A stretch of DNA of 64,000 nt from Enterococcus rivorum (lineage in GTDB: Bacteria; Bacillota; Bacilli; Lactobacillales; Enterococcaceae), in contig NZ_MIEK01000005.1 of the NCBI RefSeq assembly GCF_001742285.1, forward strand, positions 1 to 64,000. Direction: 5' to 3'. The notes under the pieces are model-generated. The model worked only from the letters and a program-made list of their open reading frames with translations. It did not search any database and was not told the DNA's origin. Position 1 is the stretch's first letter, and every line of letters starts with the position of its first letter. Shown here one piece after another: positions 36,965-44,570 of the stretch. The position numbers and the translations under genes were made by a program.

Positions 36965-38482
36965 TTATTGATTTAATGCGGTTGTATCGCCTAAGATGGA
37001 AAAATGTTCATTCATAAACTCTTGGGCTTCTGGTTTGTTTTTGATATCTTCACTTGTAGGTATCCAACCGTAATGTTGGCCACATACAAAATTTAATTTT
37101 TCAAGCAATTCTAAATCTTTGAACCAAATGTGCATAGTACCTTTGGCAAATAACTTAAATCTCATGAAATCGTTCTCGAAATGGTTGTATTCTATCATGG
37201 TAAACTCTGTAGGTACTTTTGGATCAAGTAGTTTGAACATTTTCAATAGGTCGTTTATATAATCTTTTGTTGAGTAGTTCAAGTCCTCAAATGATTCGGT
37301 TTTTTTGAAAGAATTTAAATAGTAGAACCTCCCAAATGCATATGACGGAATAATGACTTTTTTATTTATTTTGTGTGCTTTGTTGGTTTTCCATCCGTTG
37401 TAGTAATGAATGTTTTTACTACCTGAGTTCATGTGGTAATTGGTTATTTTTTCAAACCACTCTAAGCAACTTTCTAAAATGATTTCATGACCATTGTTCA
37501 TAAGAGCAGTTAAGAGAAGTATAATATTCTCTTCGGTTACTTCTAATTTCCTAGCAGCTGCTATTTTTTCGTTCATGAGAGAAGAGCCATGAGAAGTCAA
37601 TTGATTCTTAAATTCTTGTGTTTGTAAAATTTGTTCCCAATAATTTTTACGTAAAATCATTATTTCATTGTTGATGTTTGACTCATAACTATAACTTACT
37701 GGTGTGTGGTAATAGAAAGTATTTCTACTTGTCACTTCCTTTATTTTTGATTTAATCTTAGACTCAAAAGCTTCTCTAACATGTTTAGCCTTGTAGAAAT
37801 TTTTTATCACGTGTACATGTTGGTGATAAGCGGAAACAAGATAACGAATTTCTTTCATTCGGTTCTGAACTTCTTTGTCGGCTATAAGGGTACTTAACCC
37901 TGTTTCTAATTTGTCAGATTTTCCGTATCTAGGGTTGTAACTTGTTTGTAGGATATCTAACATTTCGGTTTTTTTAGAATCAATAACTAGTGAAATAACG
38001 GCATATGTTTTGCCATCATCGTACAAGTTTTCATAGTAGTCTATTTCAGGATTGTGTTTATCAAGCATTTTTAACGTTCCATTGTTTGAGGCAAGAGCTT
38101 CCGTAGAAATAACAGAAGAAATGAAACACGCGTGTTCTACTTGTGTTGAAGCTAAAAGAATAGCTTTCATTAAATATTGCACTTGTTGTTCAATTGGTGG
38201 AACCATAATGATGGTATTAAATTCTAAGTAAGTTTCAAGGGATAGAAAATCATAAGCGATAATATCAAAATTTTTAGATTTTATCTCTTTGAGGGAGTCT
38301 TCTTCATTAGAAACGATAGAAAAAGAATGACTGCTGTTTCTACCATTCAATTCATTTATTTCCTCAATCACTGGAAGTGATTGAGGGTTAACAATTAAGT
38401 TGTTGTGTGCCGAGTACTTAGGCATATTTTTACATAGTAATTTTTCTACTTTCAATTCTTTAGCAATTTGAGTTATATTCAT
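36965..38482 (-). CDS. DUF4942-type protein with methyltransferase-like N-terminal half
   Basis: The 505-residue protein's N-terminal half has the layout of a class I SAM-dependent N6 methyltransferase (FDIIAYDFLSLETYLEFNTIIMVPPI), but the catalytic NPPF/Y reads VPPI, so methylation activity is doubtful. The C-terminal half, with LESCLEWFEKIT and WKTNKAHKINKKVIIP, matches what I know of DUF4942 proteins. The start is ATG 38482 with AAGAAGGA six bases away. It is second in the operon headed by repeat B. A role in modifying or masking incoming DNA against restriction is inferred from position. Confidence 0.7.
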   Translation of the reverse strand: MNITQIAKELKVEKLLCKNMPKYSAHNNLIVNPQSLPVIEEINELNGRNSSHSFSIVSNEEDSLKEIKSKNFDIIAYDFLSLETYLEFNTIIMVPPIEQQVQYLMKAILLASTQVEHACFISSVISTEALASNNGTLKMLDKHNPEIDYYENLYDDGKTYAVISLVIDSKKTEMLDILQTSYNPRYGKSDKLETGLSTLIADKEVQNRMKEIRYLVSAYHQHVHVIKNFYKAKHVREAFESKIKSKIKEVTSRNTFYYHTPVSYSYESNINNEIMILRKNYWEQILQTQEFKNQLTSHGSSLMNEKIAAARKLEVTEENIILLLTALMNNGHEIILESCLEWFEKITNYHMNSGSKNIHYYNGWKTNKAHKINKKVIIPSYAFGRFYYLNSFKKTESFEDLNYSTKDYINDLLKMFKLLDPKVPTEFTMIEYNHFENDFMRFKLFAKGTMHIWFKDLELLEKLNFVCGQHYGWIPTSEDIKNKPEAQEFMNEHFSILGDTTALNQ

Positions 38483-38503
38483 GTTCATTCCTTCTTTCTT
38501 TTA

Positions 38504-38941
38504 TTAAGAAATTCTTATTAATCCGCCGCCACTTGCTTGAATAGCGATAGTTCCGTATTCAGAACAATGAGGGTCTGAAATATTGTTACAGTAAACGAAG
38601 GCGGTATTGTTTTTAAGGTCTTCGTGATCGTCTGGCCACTCTTCTGAGTGGTTGGAAACATACATAAAATCATAGAGAAGACCAAATTCAGTGTTTGTTT
38701 TTACCACGTGATAGACCAAAGCGCTATATTCTTGTTGGAATGATTCTATCAGTGTTTTCATTTCTTCAGTGACATGGTACAGAACACCTATCACTCTTTT
38801 ATTTTGATTGACATTTAAAAGACTGCGTTCAGTGTAGAAAACGATAGAATCGTCTTCAAATTGACGAATAACATCAGAATGTAAATCGAAGTAGTTCAAT
38901 CGCTTAACAGCCTCTACTTTTTTTTCTTCAATTGGAATCAT
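38504..38941 (-). CDS. Acidic hypothetical protein under repeat B
   Basis: The 145-residue acidic protein (many Asp/Glu, e.g. SEEWPDDHEDL) has no membrane segment and no recognised family. It has a very good AAGGAGG site and is the first gene after repeat B. Small acidic proteins encoded near the entry end of plasmids are often anti-restriction factors that mimic DNA; this is a hypothesis with no motif support. Confidence 0.65.
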   Translation of the reverse strand: MIPIEEKKVEAVKRLNYFDLHSDVIRQFEDDSIVFYTERSLLNVNQNKRVIGVLYHVTEEMKTLIESFQQEYSALVYHVVKTNTEFGLLYDFMYVSNHSEEWPDDHEDLKNNTAFVYCNNISDPHCSEYGTIAIQASGGGLIRIS

Positions 38942-38960
38942 AAAAAATCCTCCTTTTTAT

Positions 38961-39519
38961 GCCTGAAGTAACTTACTTCAAACATGTTTTTATTTTTTTG
39001 GTTGATTGACCAGTAAATACCATTGATTGAGCGATTTGCAAGGGCGTACAGCTGCACCAATTTTAATTGGATGCAGGTGTAGGTGTATCTTCCCTTGCGA
39101 ATGTAAGCGAGATCTATGGTATAGGCAACGAAGTTGCCGAGAGGGTCGAGCAAAAAAATAAAACTGTTTGGGGTTTGACCTAAAAGGGGCCCTGGTCGGC
39201 GTAGCCGAGTGGGGTGGCAGACGACGCACGTCGGCAGCCATTACAAAAAGAGCGGTCGTCTGAGGTAGTCAGACGATGCGAAGAATCAATATAGCGAAGC
39301 GTCAAGGGAAGAGAAAGAAGGGCGAAGCGGGTCCGATTGAACGACCGTATATTGATTGTTGGCAAGCGGCAGCATGAGCCCTTGGGCGAATGCTAACCAC
39401 GAAGTGGTGGTCTTTTCGACGAGCGGAACGCACGGCGAATCTTCAATAAAAGCGTGCTGTCTAGCACGCTCAAACCCGATTGTTAACGACCTGAAGGGAG
39501 TAATCGGGTTTTATCCTTA
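38961..39519. repeat. Large structured repeat, copy B
   Basis: It is nearly identical to copy A over its full length. Differences fall in loops or keep pairing: the last hairpin is CCCGATT/AATCGGG here, CCTGATT/AATCGGG (G-U) in copy A. The upstream dyad TGAAGTA-act-TACTTCA (38964-38980) is intact here, but mutated in copy A. It precedes the two-gene minus-strand operon 38941-36965. Confidence 0.85.
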
Positions 39520-39564
39520 AAGCGGTCGTTTCTTTGCCTAAGCAAAGGAATGACCGCTTTTTTT
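39519..39564. terminator. Bidirectional terminator after repeat B
   Basis: AAAGCGGTC at 39519-39527 pairs with GACCGCTTT at 39552-39560 as the base of a long hairpin that also pairs CTTTG/CAAAG. It has a T-run on the + side and overlaps the stop of the minus-strand gene at 39563. Confidence 0.8.
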
Positions 39565-40105
39565 AACAATCTTGCATAATTTCAACTGTGTAATAATCTA
39601 ATCCTTTTTTGTACAATATATTTATAATCTCCCACGTATTTTCTGACGTAGGCTGTTCTACATATTCTTGGATTTCTGGAACACTTTTTAAGTATGTGGT
39701 ATCGAACAAAAGAAGACAGGATATATCATAATTTTTCTCGGCGTCATATTTGATAAACCATTGTTTACTAAAATGTTTGTGTTGTTCAGAGAGGAATTCA
39801 TAGCAAAAGTGTTCAGCTATTTCATTGAACTCTTGTAGTTCGTCTTCAAGCGGTTCAAATGTATTAGATGTTATAATTTCTACGTCATACTCACCGTCAT
39901 TACCGTAATGGATTTTTTTTACATAATTCATTTCATAGTACAGCTCGTTTTCTTCCCCGCTACTTCGATAGACAAAAATTTGCAGTTCATGCGTCTTGTT
40001 ACTCACGCTTGCAATATCCTCTCCAATAGAATGATGAGTTAGTGACCAGTCGTTTTTTATTCCTCTCTCAATTCCAAAATCTTCAAAAGTTAGAGGTATT
40101 TCCAT
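39563..40105 (-). CDS. Hypothetical acidic protein, last gene of operon C
   Basis: The 180-residue acidic, soluble protein begins MEIPLTFEDFGIERG. It shares a 'response to TYELLI'-like beta pattern (THELQIFVYRSSG) with the product at 40977-41336 (THELLLLTRTTND), suggesting distant paralogy. GAAAGGAT is its ribosome site. No function is recognised. Confidence 0.62.
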   Translation of the reverse strand: MEIPLTFEDFGIERGIKNDWSLTHHSIGEDIASVSNKTHELQIFVYRSSGEENELYYEMNYVKKIHYGNDGEYDVEIITSNTFEPLEDELQEFNEIAEHFCYEFLSEQHKHFSKQWFIKYDAEKNYDISCLLLFDTTYLKSVPEIQEYVEQPTSENTWEIINILYKKGLDYYTVEIMQDC

Positions 40106-40162
40106 TTTGATTCATCCTTTCGATTTCTTATAACTATTTTTTAAAGTCAAAGACACATTATT

Positions 40163-40456
40163 TCAACTCCATCCGATACTGTCATAATTAAGACCAATCT
40201 CCCCTCCAGCTATTAGCCCCCACTCATCGTAAATTTCAACATAGAGAGATTCTACATTCAGAGTTTTTAGAATGTTTTTTCTTCTCCTTTTTAATAAATT
40301 GATTGCTTTGTCAGGGTTATAAGCGTTGTCGTACGGTTCACAGATAATGTGGGCAGTGTTTTTTTTAGTATTTTCTACATAAATTGACTTTAAAATGTTA
40401 TTTTTTGTTGGCTTTCCTTTCATGTAAGTGAAAAGAGTTTTTTCTAAATAAGGCAT
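40163..40456 (-). CDS. Hypothetical basic protein of operon C
   Basis: The 97-residue protein starts at ATG 40456, which has AGGAGGT nearby; the frame continues upstream without a better start. The middle is strongly basic (INLLKRRRKNILKTLN) and the end acidic. The family is unknown. Confidence 0.6.
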   Translation of the reverse strand: MPYLEKTLFTYMKGKPTKNNILKSIYVENTKKNTAHIICEPYDNAYNPDKAINLLKRRRKNILKTLNVESLYVEIYDEWGLIAGGEIGLNYDSIGWS

Positions 40457-40513
40457 ATTAATGTACCTCCTGTTTATGTGATAATGTAGATTTTTGACTA
40501 CCTGTTTGTACAT

Positions 40514-40975
40514 TCAATTAAAATTCGCTCTCTCTCGCCTTTCTAATTGTTCTTTTAATTGGTTGCGCCGTTCTCTATTAATATCGTCCTCCGCAAACTG
40601 TATGAAAAATTGAACGTCTTCCAAACAAGAGAAACCACGAGTAAATTTATCAATCAGTGTGTCTAAATTTTTTTTGTCGGAAACGACTTCTTCTATATCT
40701 TCTACTTGAATGCGGTAAAGCGTTTGTTCTTCTTTGGCTTTGATGGTGTTGAGTAATTCAATCATGTGGTAATAGTAGTTAGGGATGTTTTCAGCTAAAT
40801 TATTAGCATGGGCTATCAGTTCTTTCAATGGGATTGCTGAAATGTTTGATAGTAAGATAGTGTCAAAGGTTTCGTCTGAATCGATGCAGTAAAGTTCAAT
40901 TGTGACATGAGTAGTTGTTGCTATAATTCGTAACTCCCAACCATTTTCAAGCAATACTTCTAATTTGTTTTCCAT
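40514..40975 (-). CDS. Hypothetical protein of operon C
   Basis: The 153-residue protein's ATG 40975 comes one base after the previous stop and has GAAGGGAAG ahead. The N-terminal half is beta-rich (LRIIATTTHVTIELYCIDSDETFDTILLS) and the C-terminal half helical, ending in a basic stretch. No recognised family. Confidence 0.62.
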   Translation of the reverse strand: MENKLEVLLENGWELRIIATTTHVTIELYCIDSDETFDTILLSNISAIPLKELIAHANNLAENIPNYYYHMIELLNTIKAKEEQTLYRIQVEDIEEVVSDKKNLDTLIDKFTRGFSCLEDVQFFIQFAEDDINRERRNQLKEQLERRERANFN

Positions 40976-40976
40976 A

Positions 40977-41336
40977 TTATTGCTTCCCTTCTTCTTGTTT
41001 AATACAAAAAAAATTTCGTTCCGCAAATGCGTTTTTAAAAAATTCGATTAACTCGTCCGTATCCATGCTACAAAGCATTTCTGTCGGTAGTTCAACGTCA
41101 AATTGAGTATGATGAACAAGGGTAGAATCAATATGTTCATATGTTCCAAAATACAAATAATATTTCGTGGAATCATTTGTGGTTCTGGTAAGTAAAAGTA
41201 ACTCATGTGTTTCGTCATAAATTCTTAGTAGTGTTTGATGACGAGGGGCTAACTGGATAGCCCACTCGTTTTTAACTAGCATAAAAAATTCATCAGTAAA
41301 ACCTAGTTCTACAATTCCTACAAGTATGTTTTCCAT
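40977..41336 (-). CDS. Hypothetical protein of operon C
   Basis: The 119-residue acidic protein has predicted alternating strands and two C-terminal helices (MDTDELIEFFKNAFAE). Its motif HELLLLTRTT resembles the 39563 product. It is translationally linked to the next gene (one-base gap). Confidence 0.62.
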   Translation of the reverse strand: MENILVGIVELGFTDEFFMLVKNEWAIQLAPRHQTLLRIYDETHELLLLTRTTNDSTKYYLYFGTYEHIDSTLVHHTQFDVELPTEMLCSMDTDELIEFFKNAFAERNFFCIKQEEGKQ

Positions 41337-41347
41337 TTTTTTCTCTC

Positions 41348-41755
41348 CTATCTATTTAGTCCGTTTTTTTCGGTATTTTGAAAAAAAGCTAATGTTTCAA
41401 TGTCCATGAGTTTAGCTCCTTTTTTACTGGAGTGATTTTCCCATGTGGCTTCTAATGCTTGATGTTGTGAGGGTTTAATACTGGTAAGCTTCACTTTCAT
41501 ATCCAAACAAAGCAATGCTTGAAAGAACCATTTTGGATTTTGTTCGTACAAATCTTTAAGCATGGAAAAGTAAGTATTTACTAAGTTCAATTGAACGTTC
41601 GCTTCCATCAATTCCTCGATGGTAGCAGAAAGGTGTTCCTCGTAGTGTTTTTTTGGTACTTTTGTTTCTTTGTATAAGTAAGTTAGGTCTTCCATTGCTT
41701 GTGCCATTTTAGGCTTTGTGAATTTAGAAAATTCGTCAAAATAAGTATTTGCCAT
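41348..41755 (-). CDS. Hypothetical helical protein of operon C
   Basis: The 135-residue protein is almost entirely helical by composition, with many Leu, Glu and Lys and no membrane segment. It is second in the operon, with a GGAG-like site upstream. The function is unknown. Confidence 0.6.
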   Translation of the reverse strand: MANTYFDEFSKFTKPKMAQAMEDLTYLYKETKVPKKHYEEHLSATIEELMEANVQLNLVNTYFSMLKDLYEQNPKWFFQALLCLDMKVKLTSIKPSQHQALEATWENHSSKKGAKLMDIETLAFFQNTEKNGLNR

Positions 41756-41775
41756 GTTTGAAACTCCTTTGATTT

Positions 41776-41991
41776 TTATTTGATTGTTTTGAAGTGGTCT
41801 TCTACCACATTTAGAGGTAATGTTCTTCCGTTATCCCACCGAACATGAATCTGTCCTATATCGTCCACAAGTCTTATTGTTCCAAGGGTAAGTGGGGGAA
41901 CTGGATAAGGGTCGCTCATTTCTATAAGCTGTACTCTAGTTCCAGTAGGGTATTGCTCTTTCAGTTTTGCAACGAGTGTGAAATCAATCAT
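41776..41991 (-). CDS. DUF4314 protein
   Basis: The 71-residue protein carries the family signature: YPTGTRVQLIEMSDPYPVP, LGTIRLVDDIGQIHVRWDNGRTL. This is a small beta-barrel (SH3-like) domain common on mobile elements; its biochemical role is not known to me. It is the first gene of the operon after repeat C and has AGGAGG at its start. Confidence 0.85.
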   Translation of the reverse strand: MIDFTLVAKLKEQYPTGTRVQLIEMSDPYPVPPLTLGTIRLVDDIGQIHVRWDNGRTLPLNVVEDHFKTIK

Positions 41992-42010
41992 AAAATTCCT
42001 CCTAAGTAGT

Positions 42011-42465
42011 GCCTGAAGTACCTTACTTCAAACATGTTTTTATTTTTTTGGTTGATTGACCAGTAAATACCATCGATTGAGCGATTTGCAAGGGCGTACA
42101 GCTGCACCAATTTTAATTGGATGCAGGTGTAGGTGTATCTTCCCTTGCGAATGTAAGCGAAAGCTATGGTATAGGCAACGCAGTTGCCGAGAGGGTCGAG
42201 CAAAAAAATAAAACTGTTTGGGGTTTGACCTAAAAGGGGCCCTGGTCGGCGTAGCCGAGTGGGGTGGCAGTCGACGCACGTCGGCAGCCATTACAAAAAG
42301 AGCGGTCGTCTGAGGTAGTCAGACGATGCGAAGAATCAATATAGCGAAGCGTCAAAGGAAGAGAAAGAAGGGCGAAGCGATTCCGATTGAACGACTGTAT
42401 ATTGATTCTTCGCAAGCGACAGCATGAGCCTTTGGCGAATGCTAACCACGAAGTGGTGGTCTTTT
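42011..42465. repeat. Large structured repeat, copy C
   Basis: It matches copies A and B from the TGAAGTA/TACTTCA dyad through ACCAC-gaa-GTGGT, then ends in TCTTTTTTT and lacks the last two hairpins of A and B. Changes keep structure: the GGCAAC stem has a GCA instead of GAA loop, and the stem AATCAATATA/TATATTGATT is extended here to 16 perfect base pairs (GCGAAGAATCAATATA). The GCAT..ATGC hairpin has a shortened but still paired core (GCC/GGC). It heads the six-gene minus-strand operon ending at 39563. Confidence 0.85.
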
Positions 42466-42498
42466 TTTCTTTTCGAGACTAAAAGTAATTAGCAATAA

Positions 42499-42541
42499 AC
42501 GACGGTTAACCGTTGACAACGACGGACAACCGTCGTATAAT
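42499..42541 (+). promoter_or_regulatory. Consensus promoter with twin operators
   Basis: TTGACA (42513-42518), 17-bp spacer, TATAAT (42536-42541), a full consensus match. Two copies of the dyad ACGACGG-N4-CCGTYG overlap it: 42499-42515 upstream and 42519-42536 exactly in the spacer. A repressor bound there would block RNA polymerase, so the downstream genes are probably tightly off until derepressed. Confidence 0.85.
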
Positions 42542-42563
42542 AGTGTTAGGAGGTGAAAAAAGG

Positions 42564-42746
42564 ATGGATCAAGTGAAGTTAGAAGAAATGTGGAGCGACT
42601 TGGGGGATATTCCAATTGATGACAACGAATGTATTGAAGAAACGTTTGACGATTTTCCAGTAGGAACGCATCGAGAGGAAATTTGGCATTGGTTTGATGA
42701 ACATTACAACGGTGGAGTGGTTAAATTATTCCATGTATCTCTATGA
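42564..42746 (+). CDS. Small acidic protein behind a repressible consensus promoter
   Basis: The 60-residue, very acidic protein (LEEMWSDLGDIPIDDNECIEETFDDFP) starts at ATG 42564 with AGGAGGTG nine bases upstream. The net charge is strongly negative, a composition seen in DNA-mimic and anti-restriction proteins, but no family is recognised. It is the first gene after the operator-covered promoter. Confidence 0.7.
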   Translation: MDQVKLEEMWSDLGDIPIDDNECIEETFDDFPVGTHREEIWHWFDEHYNGGVVKLFHVSL

Positions 42747-42763
42747 AGAAATGAGGGCTAAAA

Positions 42764-43006
42764 TTGTTGAAAGAAGTGTTTTTAGAAGAGTTAGCAAAGA
42801 TTGTAGCGTGTGTTGAAAATATACCAGACGGGAGCGATGTGGTAATTAAAAATCAATTCTATGATGTTGTTGTCGATTGGGATTTTTTTGATAGTAAGGA
42901 TGGTTATTTTCTGAATTTAGCTGAAAGATTGGCTGAGGATGAAGAGGAGGTGGGAAATTTGGATGAAAAAAAAGCTTGTTCTGCTGGAACAGAACAAGAC
43001 AGATAA
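42764..43006 (+). CDS. Small acidic protein
   Basis: The 80-residue acidic protein starts at TTG 42764, after GAGGGC. The sequence (VVVDWDFFDSKDGYFLNLAERLAEDEEEVG) is mostly alpha/beta and negatively charged. It is probably co-transcribed with the gene at 42564. The function is unknown. Confidence 0.55.
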   Translation: MLKEVFLEELAKIVACVENIPDGSDVVIKNQFYDVVVDWDFFDSKDGYFLNLAERLAEDEEEVGNLDEKKACSAGTEQDR

Positions 43007-43025
43007 CAAAAAACCTCTAGAGTAT

Positions 43026-43068
43026 GTTTGCTATCACGATTAATATATCATAATTTGTGGTAGCAAAC
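43026..43068. promoter_or_regulatory. Palindromic operator 1 (43 bp)
   Basis: GTTTGCTA at 43026-43033 pairs with TAGCAAAC at 43061-43068, flanking an AT-rich centre with TATATCATAAT. It shares the half-site TTTGCTAC/GTAGCAAA with the elements at 51286 and 55263 and lies 25 bp before the start of the next gene. Confidence 0.7.
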
Positions 43069-43093
43069 AAACTACCACCGAAGGGTGAGAACT

Positions 43094-43432
43094 ATGAGAG
43101 CAGATTCAACATTAATTGAATGGTTATTGCATGAGCACAAAGAGAATGCAGCAAGTATAGCAAGAAATTCAGGTGTACCAGCGACAACGATTAAGGATCT
43201 GAAAAATGGGATCAGTAATATCAATAATTTTAGATTTGGCAACGCTGCTAAGTTAACCAGGTATGCTGAAACAAAGAAATTGGGAGATCCTAAAGTGAGT
43301 CAAGAAAAAATTGACTACTTGTTGGAAGAGTTTAAATTCAAAGGAAAAGAAATATCAGAAACGGAATTGTATAGATTAGCGTTAGATTACTATTTTGAAT
43401 TAGTAAAAGGAAAATTTATTGAAATTAAATAA
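43094..43432 (+). CDS. Probable XRE/HTH-like regulator, paralogue of 51356-51709
   Basis: The 112-residue protein has an N-terminal helix-turn-helix pattern (ENAASIARNSGVPATTIKDLKNGI) and a helical C-terminal part ending YFELVKGKF. The product of 51356-51709 matches it in order and in the ends (NAAxLTRYAE, YYELAKGHF). Both genes follow a palindrome with the same TTTGCTAC half-site, so autoregulation or cross-regulation by these proteins is a fair inference. Confidence 0.75.
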   Translation: MRADSTLIEWLLHEHKENAASIARNSGVPATTIKDLKNGISNINNFRFGNAAKLTRYAETKKLGDPKVSQEKIDYLLEEFKFKGKEISETELYRLALDYYFELVKGKFIEIK

Positions 43433-43453
43433 TGACTATAAGGAGACGAAAGC

Positions 43454-43684
43454 ATGACACAGAACAAATTAACGGACTTAAATAATCATTTGTTTGAACA
43501 AATTGAACGATTGAACGACGATGCTTTGAACATGGAAGAGCTAGAAAAGGAAATCAAGCGTGCGCAAGCAATGAAGGGTATTGCTGAGAAAATAATAGAT
43601 AATGCGAATACAGTTATACGAGGTAGTCAACTGTACGATTTAGACTTTCCAAAAGCAACTAAGCCAAAAATGCTAGAGGGCTAA
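43454..43684 (+). CDS. Conserved small phage/plasmid-type protein
   Basis: The 76-residue helical protein begins with LTDLNNHLFEQIERLNDD and has AMKGIAEKIIDNANTV. This pattern recurs in small proteins of Lactobacillales phages and plasmids whose function is unknown to me. It has AAGGAGACG as ribosome site and precedes a broken HNH endonuclease gene, a common phage pairing. Confidence 0.7.
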   Translation: MTQNKLTDLNNHLFEQIERLNDDALNMEELEKEIKRAQAMKGIAEKIIDNANTVIRGSQLYDLDFPKATKPKMLEG

Positions 43685-43688
43685 GACT

Positions 43689-44477
43689 ATGATGAAATAT
43701 ACCGAGGCTCAAAAAAAGTTCATTAGAGAAATTGCTCCAGGCAGATATAATGATGAAATAGCAGCTGCATTTAACAAAAAATTTGGGCTGTCGATTACAC
43801 CTGCTCAAATTAAAAATTATAAGAATAACCATAAGATTAAGAGTGGAACTTGTCGTAGAAGAAAAAACACAGGAGGAATTTTCACCCTCGAACAACAAGA
43901 TTTTATTAGAGACAACGTTAAGAATAGATCCAACCAGGAATTGACGGATTTATTAAATTAAAATTTTCATACTAATTTTCAAGTCAAGCAGATTAAGGGG
44001 TGGAAACAAAATCATCGTGTTTCTAGTGGGTTGACAGGTTACTTTGAAAAAGGACATGTGCCAATTAACAAAGGAACTAAAGGAATGTATAACGTAGGTG
44101 GTAATAGCACCTCTTTCAAAAAAGGGGAAAAGCCAGTAACCTATAAACCTGTTGGTTCTGAAATGATTGATAAAGACGGGTATACATTAATTAAAGTAAA
44201 AGACGATGGACCGTATCAGGAACGTTGGGTGAATAAACAGCGTGTTATTTGGGAAAAAGAAAATGGACCTATCCCCAAAGGGCATGTGATCCTGTTTGCA
44301 GATGGAAATAAGGGAAATTTAGATATAGAAAACCTTATTCTTATTAGTCAGAGTCAACTCGTAAGACTGAATAAAAATGGTTGGATTGGCAAAAGTAAAG
44401 AAGTTACAGAAGTCGGCATAAAATTAGCAGATATAACTAGCATTATCGCTGCTAAGAAGAAATCTTTTAGTGAGTAA
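43689..44477 (+). pseudogene. HNH homing-endonuclease-type gene split by an in-frame stop
   Basis: The first part (43689-43961, 90 codons) has two HTH-like segments (NDEIAAAFNKKFG; NRSNQELTDLLN) and ends at TAA 43959-43961. The same frame continues with NFHTNFQVKQIKGWKQNHRVSSGLTGYF into 44031-44477, which holds the HNH-type core (RVIWEKENGPIPKGHVILFADGNKGN). The full-length 262-codon gene would be a normal HNH protein of the phage type. One nonsense base therefore inactivates it, unless the stop is read through. Confidence 0.8.
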
Positions 44478-44486
44478 GTTTGGAGT

Positions 44487-44546
44487 TTGCCGAACAATCG
44501 CAATTCCTGATGGTGAAAATAGTTCGGCAATAGATCCAAATTCATA
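44487..44546. repeat. Dyad-containing dispersed repeat, copy 1
   Basis: TTGCCGAAC 44487-44495 pairs with GTTCGGCAA 44522-44530. The element also holds AATTCCTGA, TGAAAAT and TAGATCCAAA, and it matches a second copy at 45262-45320. It lies between the broken HNH gene and a Cys-rich protein gene. Confidence 0.65.
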
Positions 44547-44570
44547 TCCAAAAATTAAGGAAGTGAATTT

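Noticed and set aside
36760-37017. Plus-strand 85-codon frame
   Set aside because: Overlaps the end of repeat A, a bidirectional terminator and the end of a well-supported minus-strand gene.
36394-42415. Minus-strand 61-, 71- and 83-codon frames repeated in copies A, B and C
   Set aside because: They recur only because the DNA repeat recurs. They lack ribosome sites, and conservation follows stems rather than codons.
36363-42465. CRISPR array
   Set aside because: Units are 450-560 bp, only three copies, spaced by genes. No short regular repeat-spacer pattern or cas gene is present.
36363-42465. Insertion sequences or transposon copies
   Set aside because: No transposase, no terminal inverted repeats and no target duplications were seen; orientation is uniform and always upstream of a gene.
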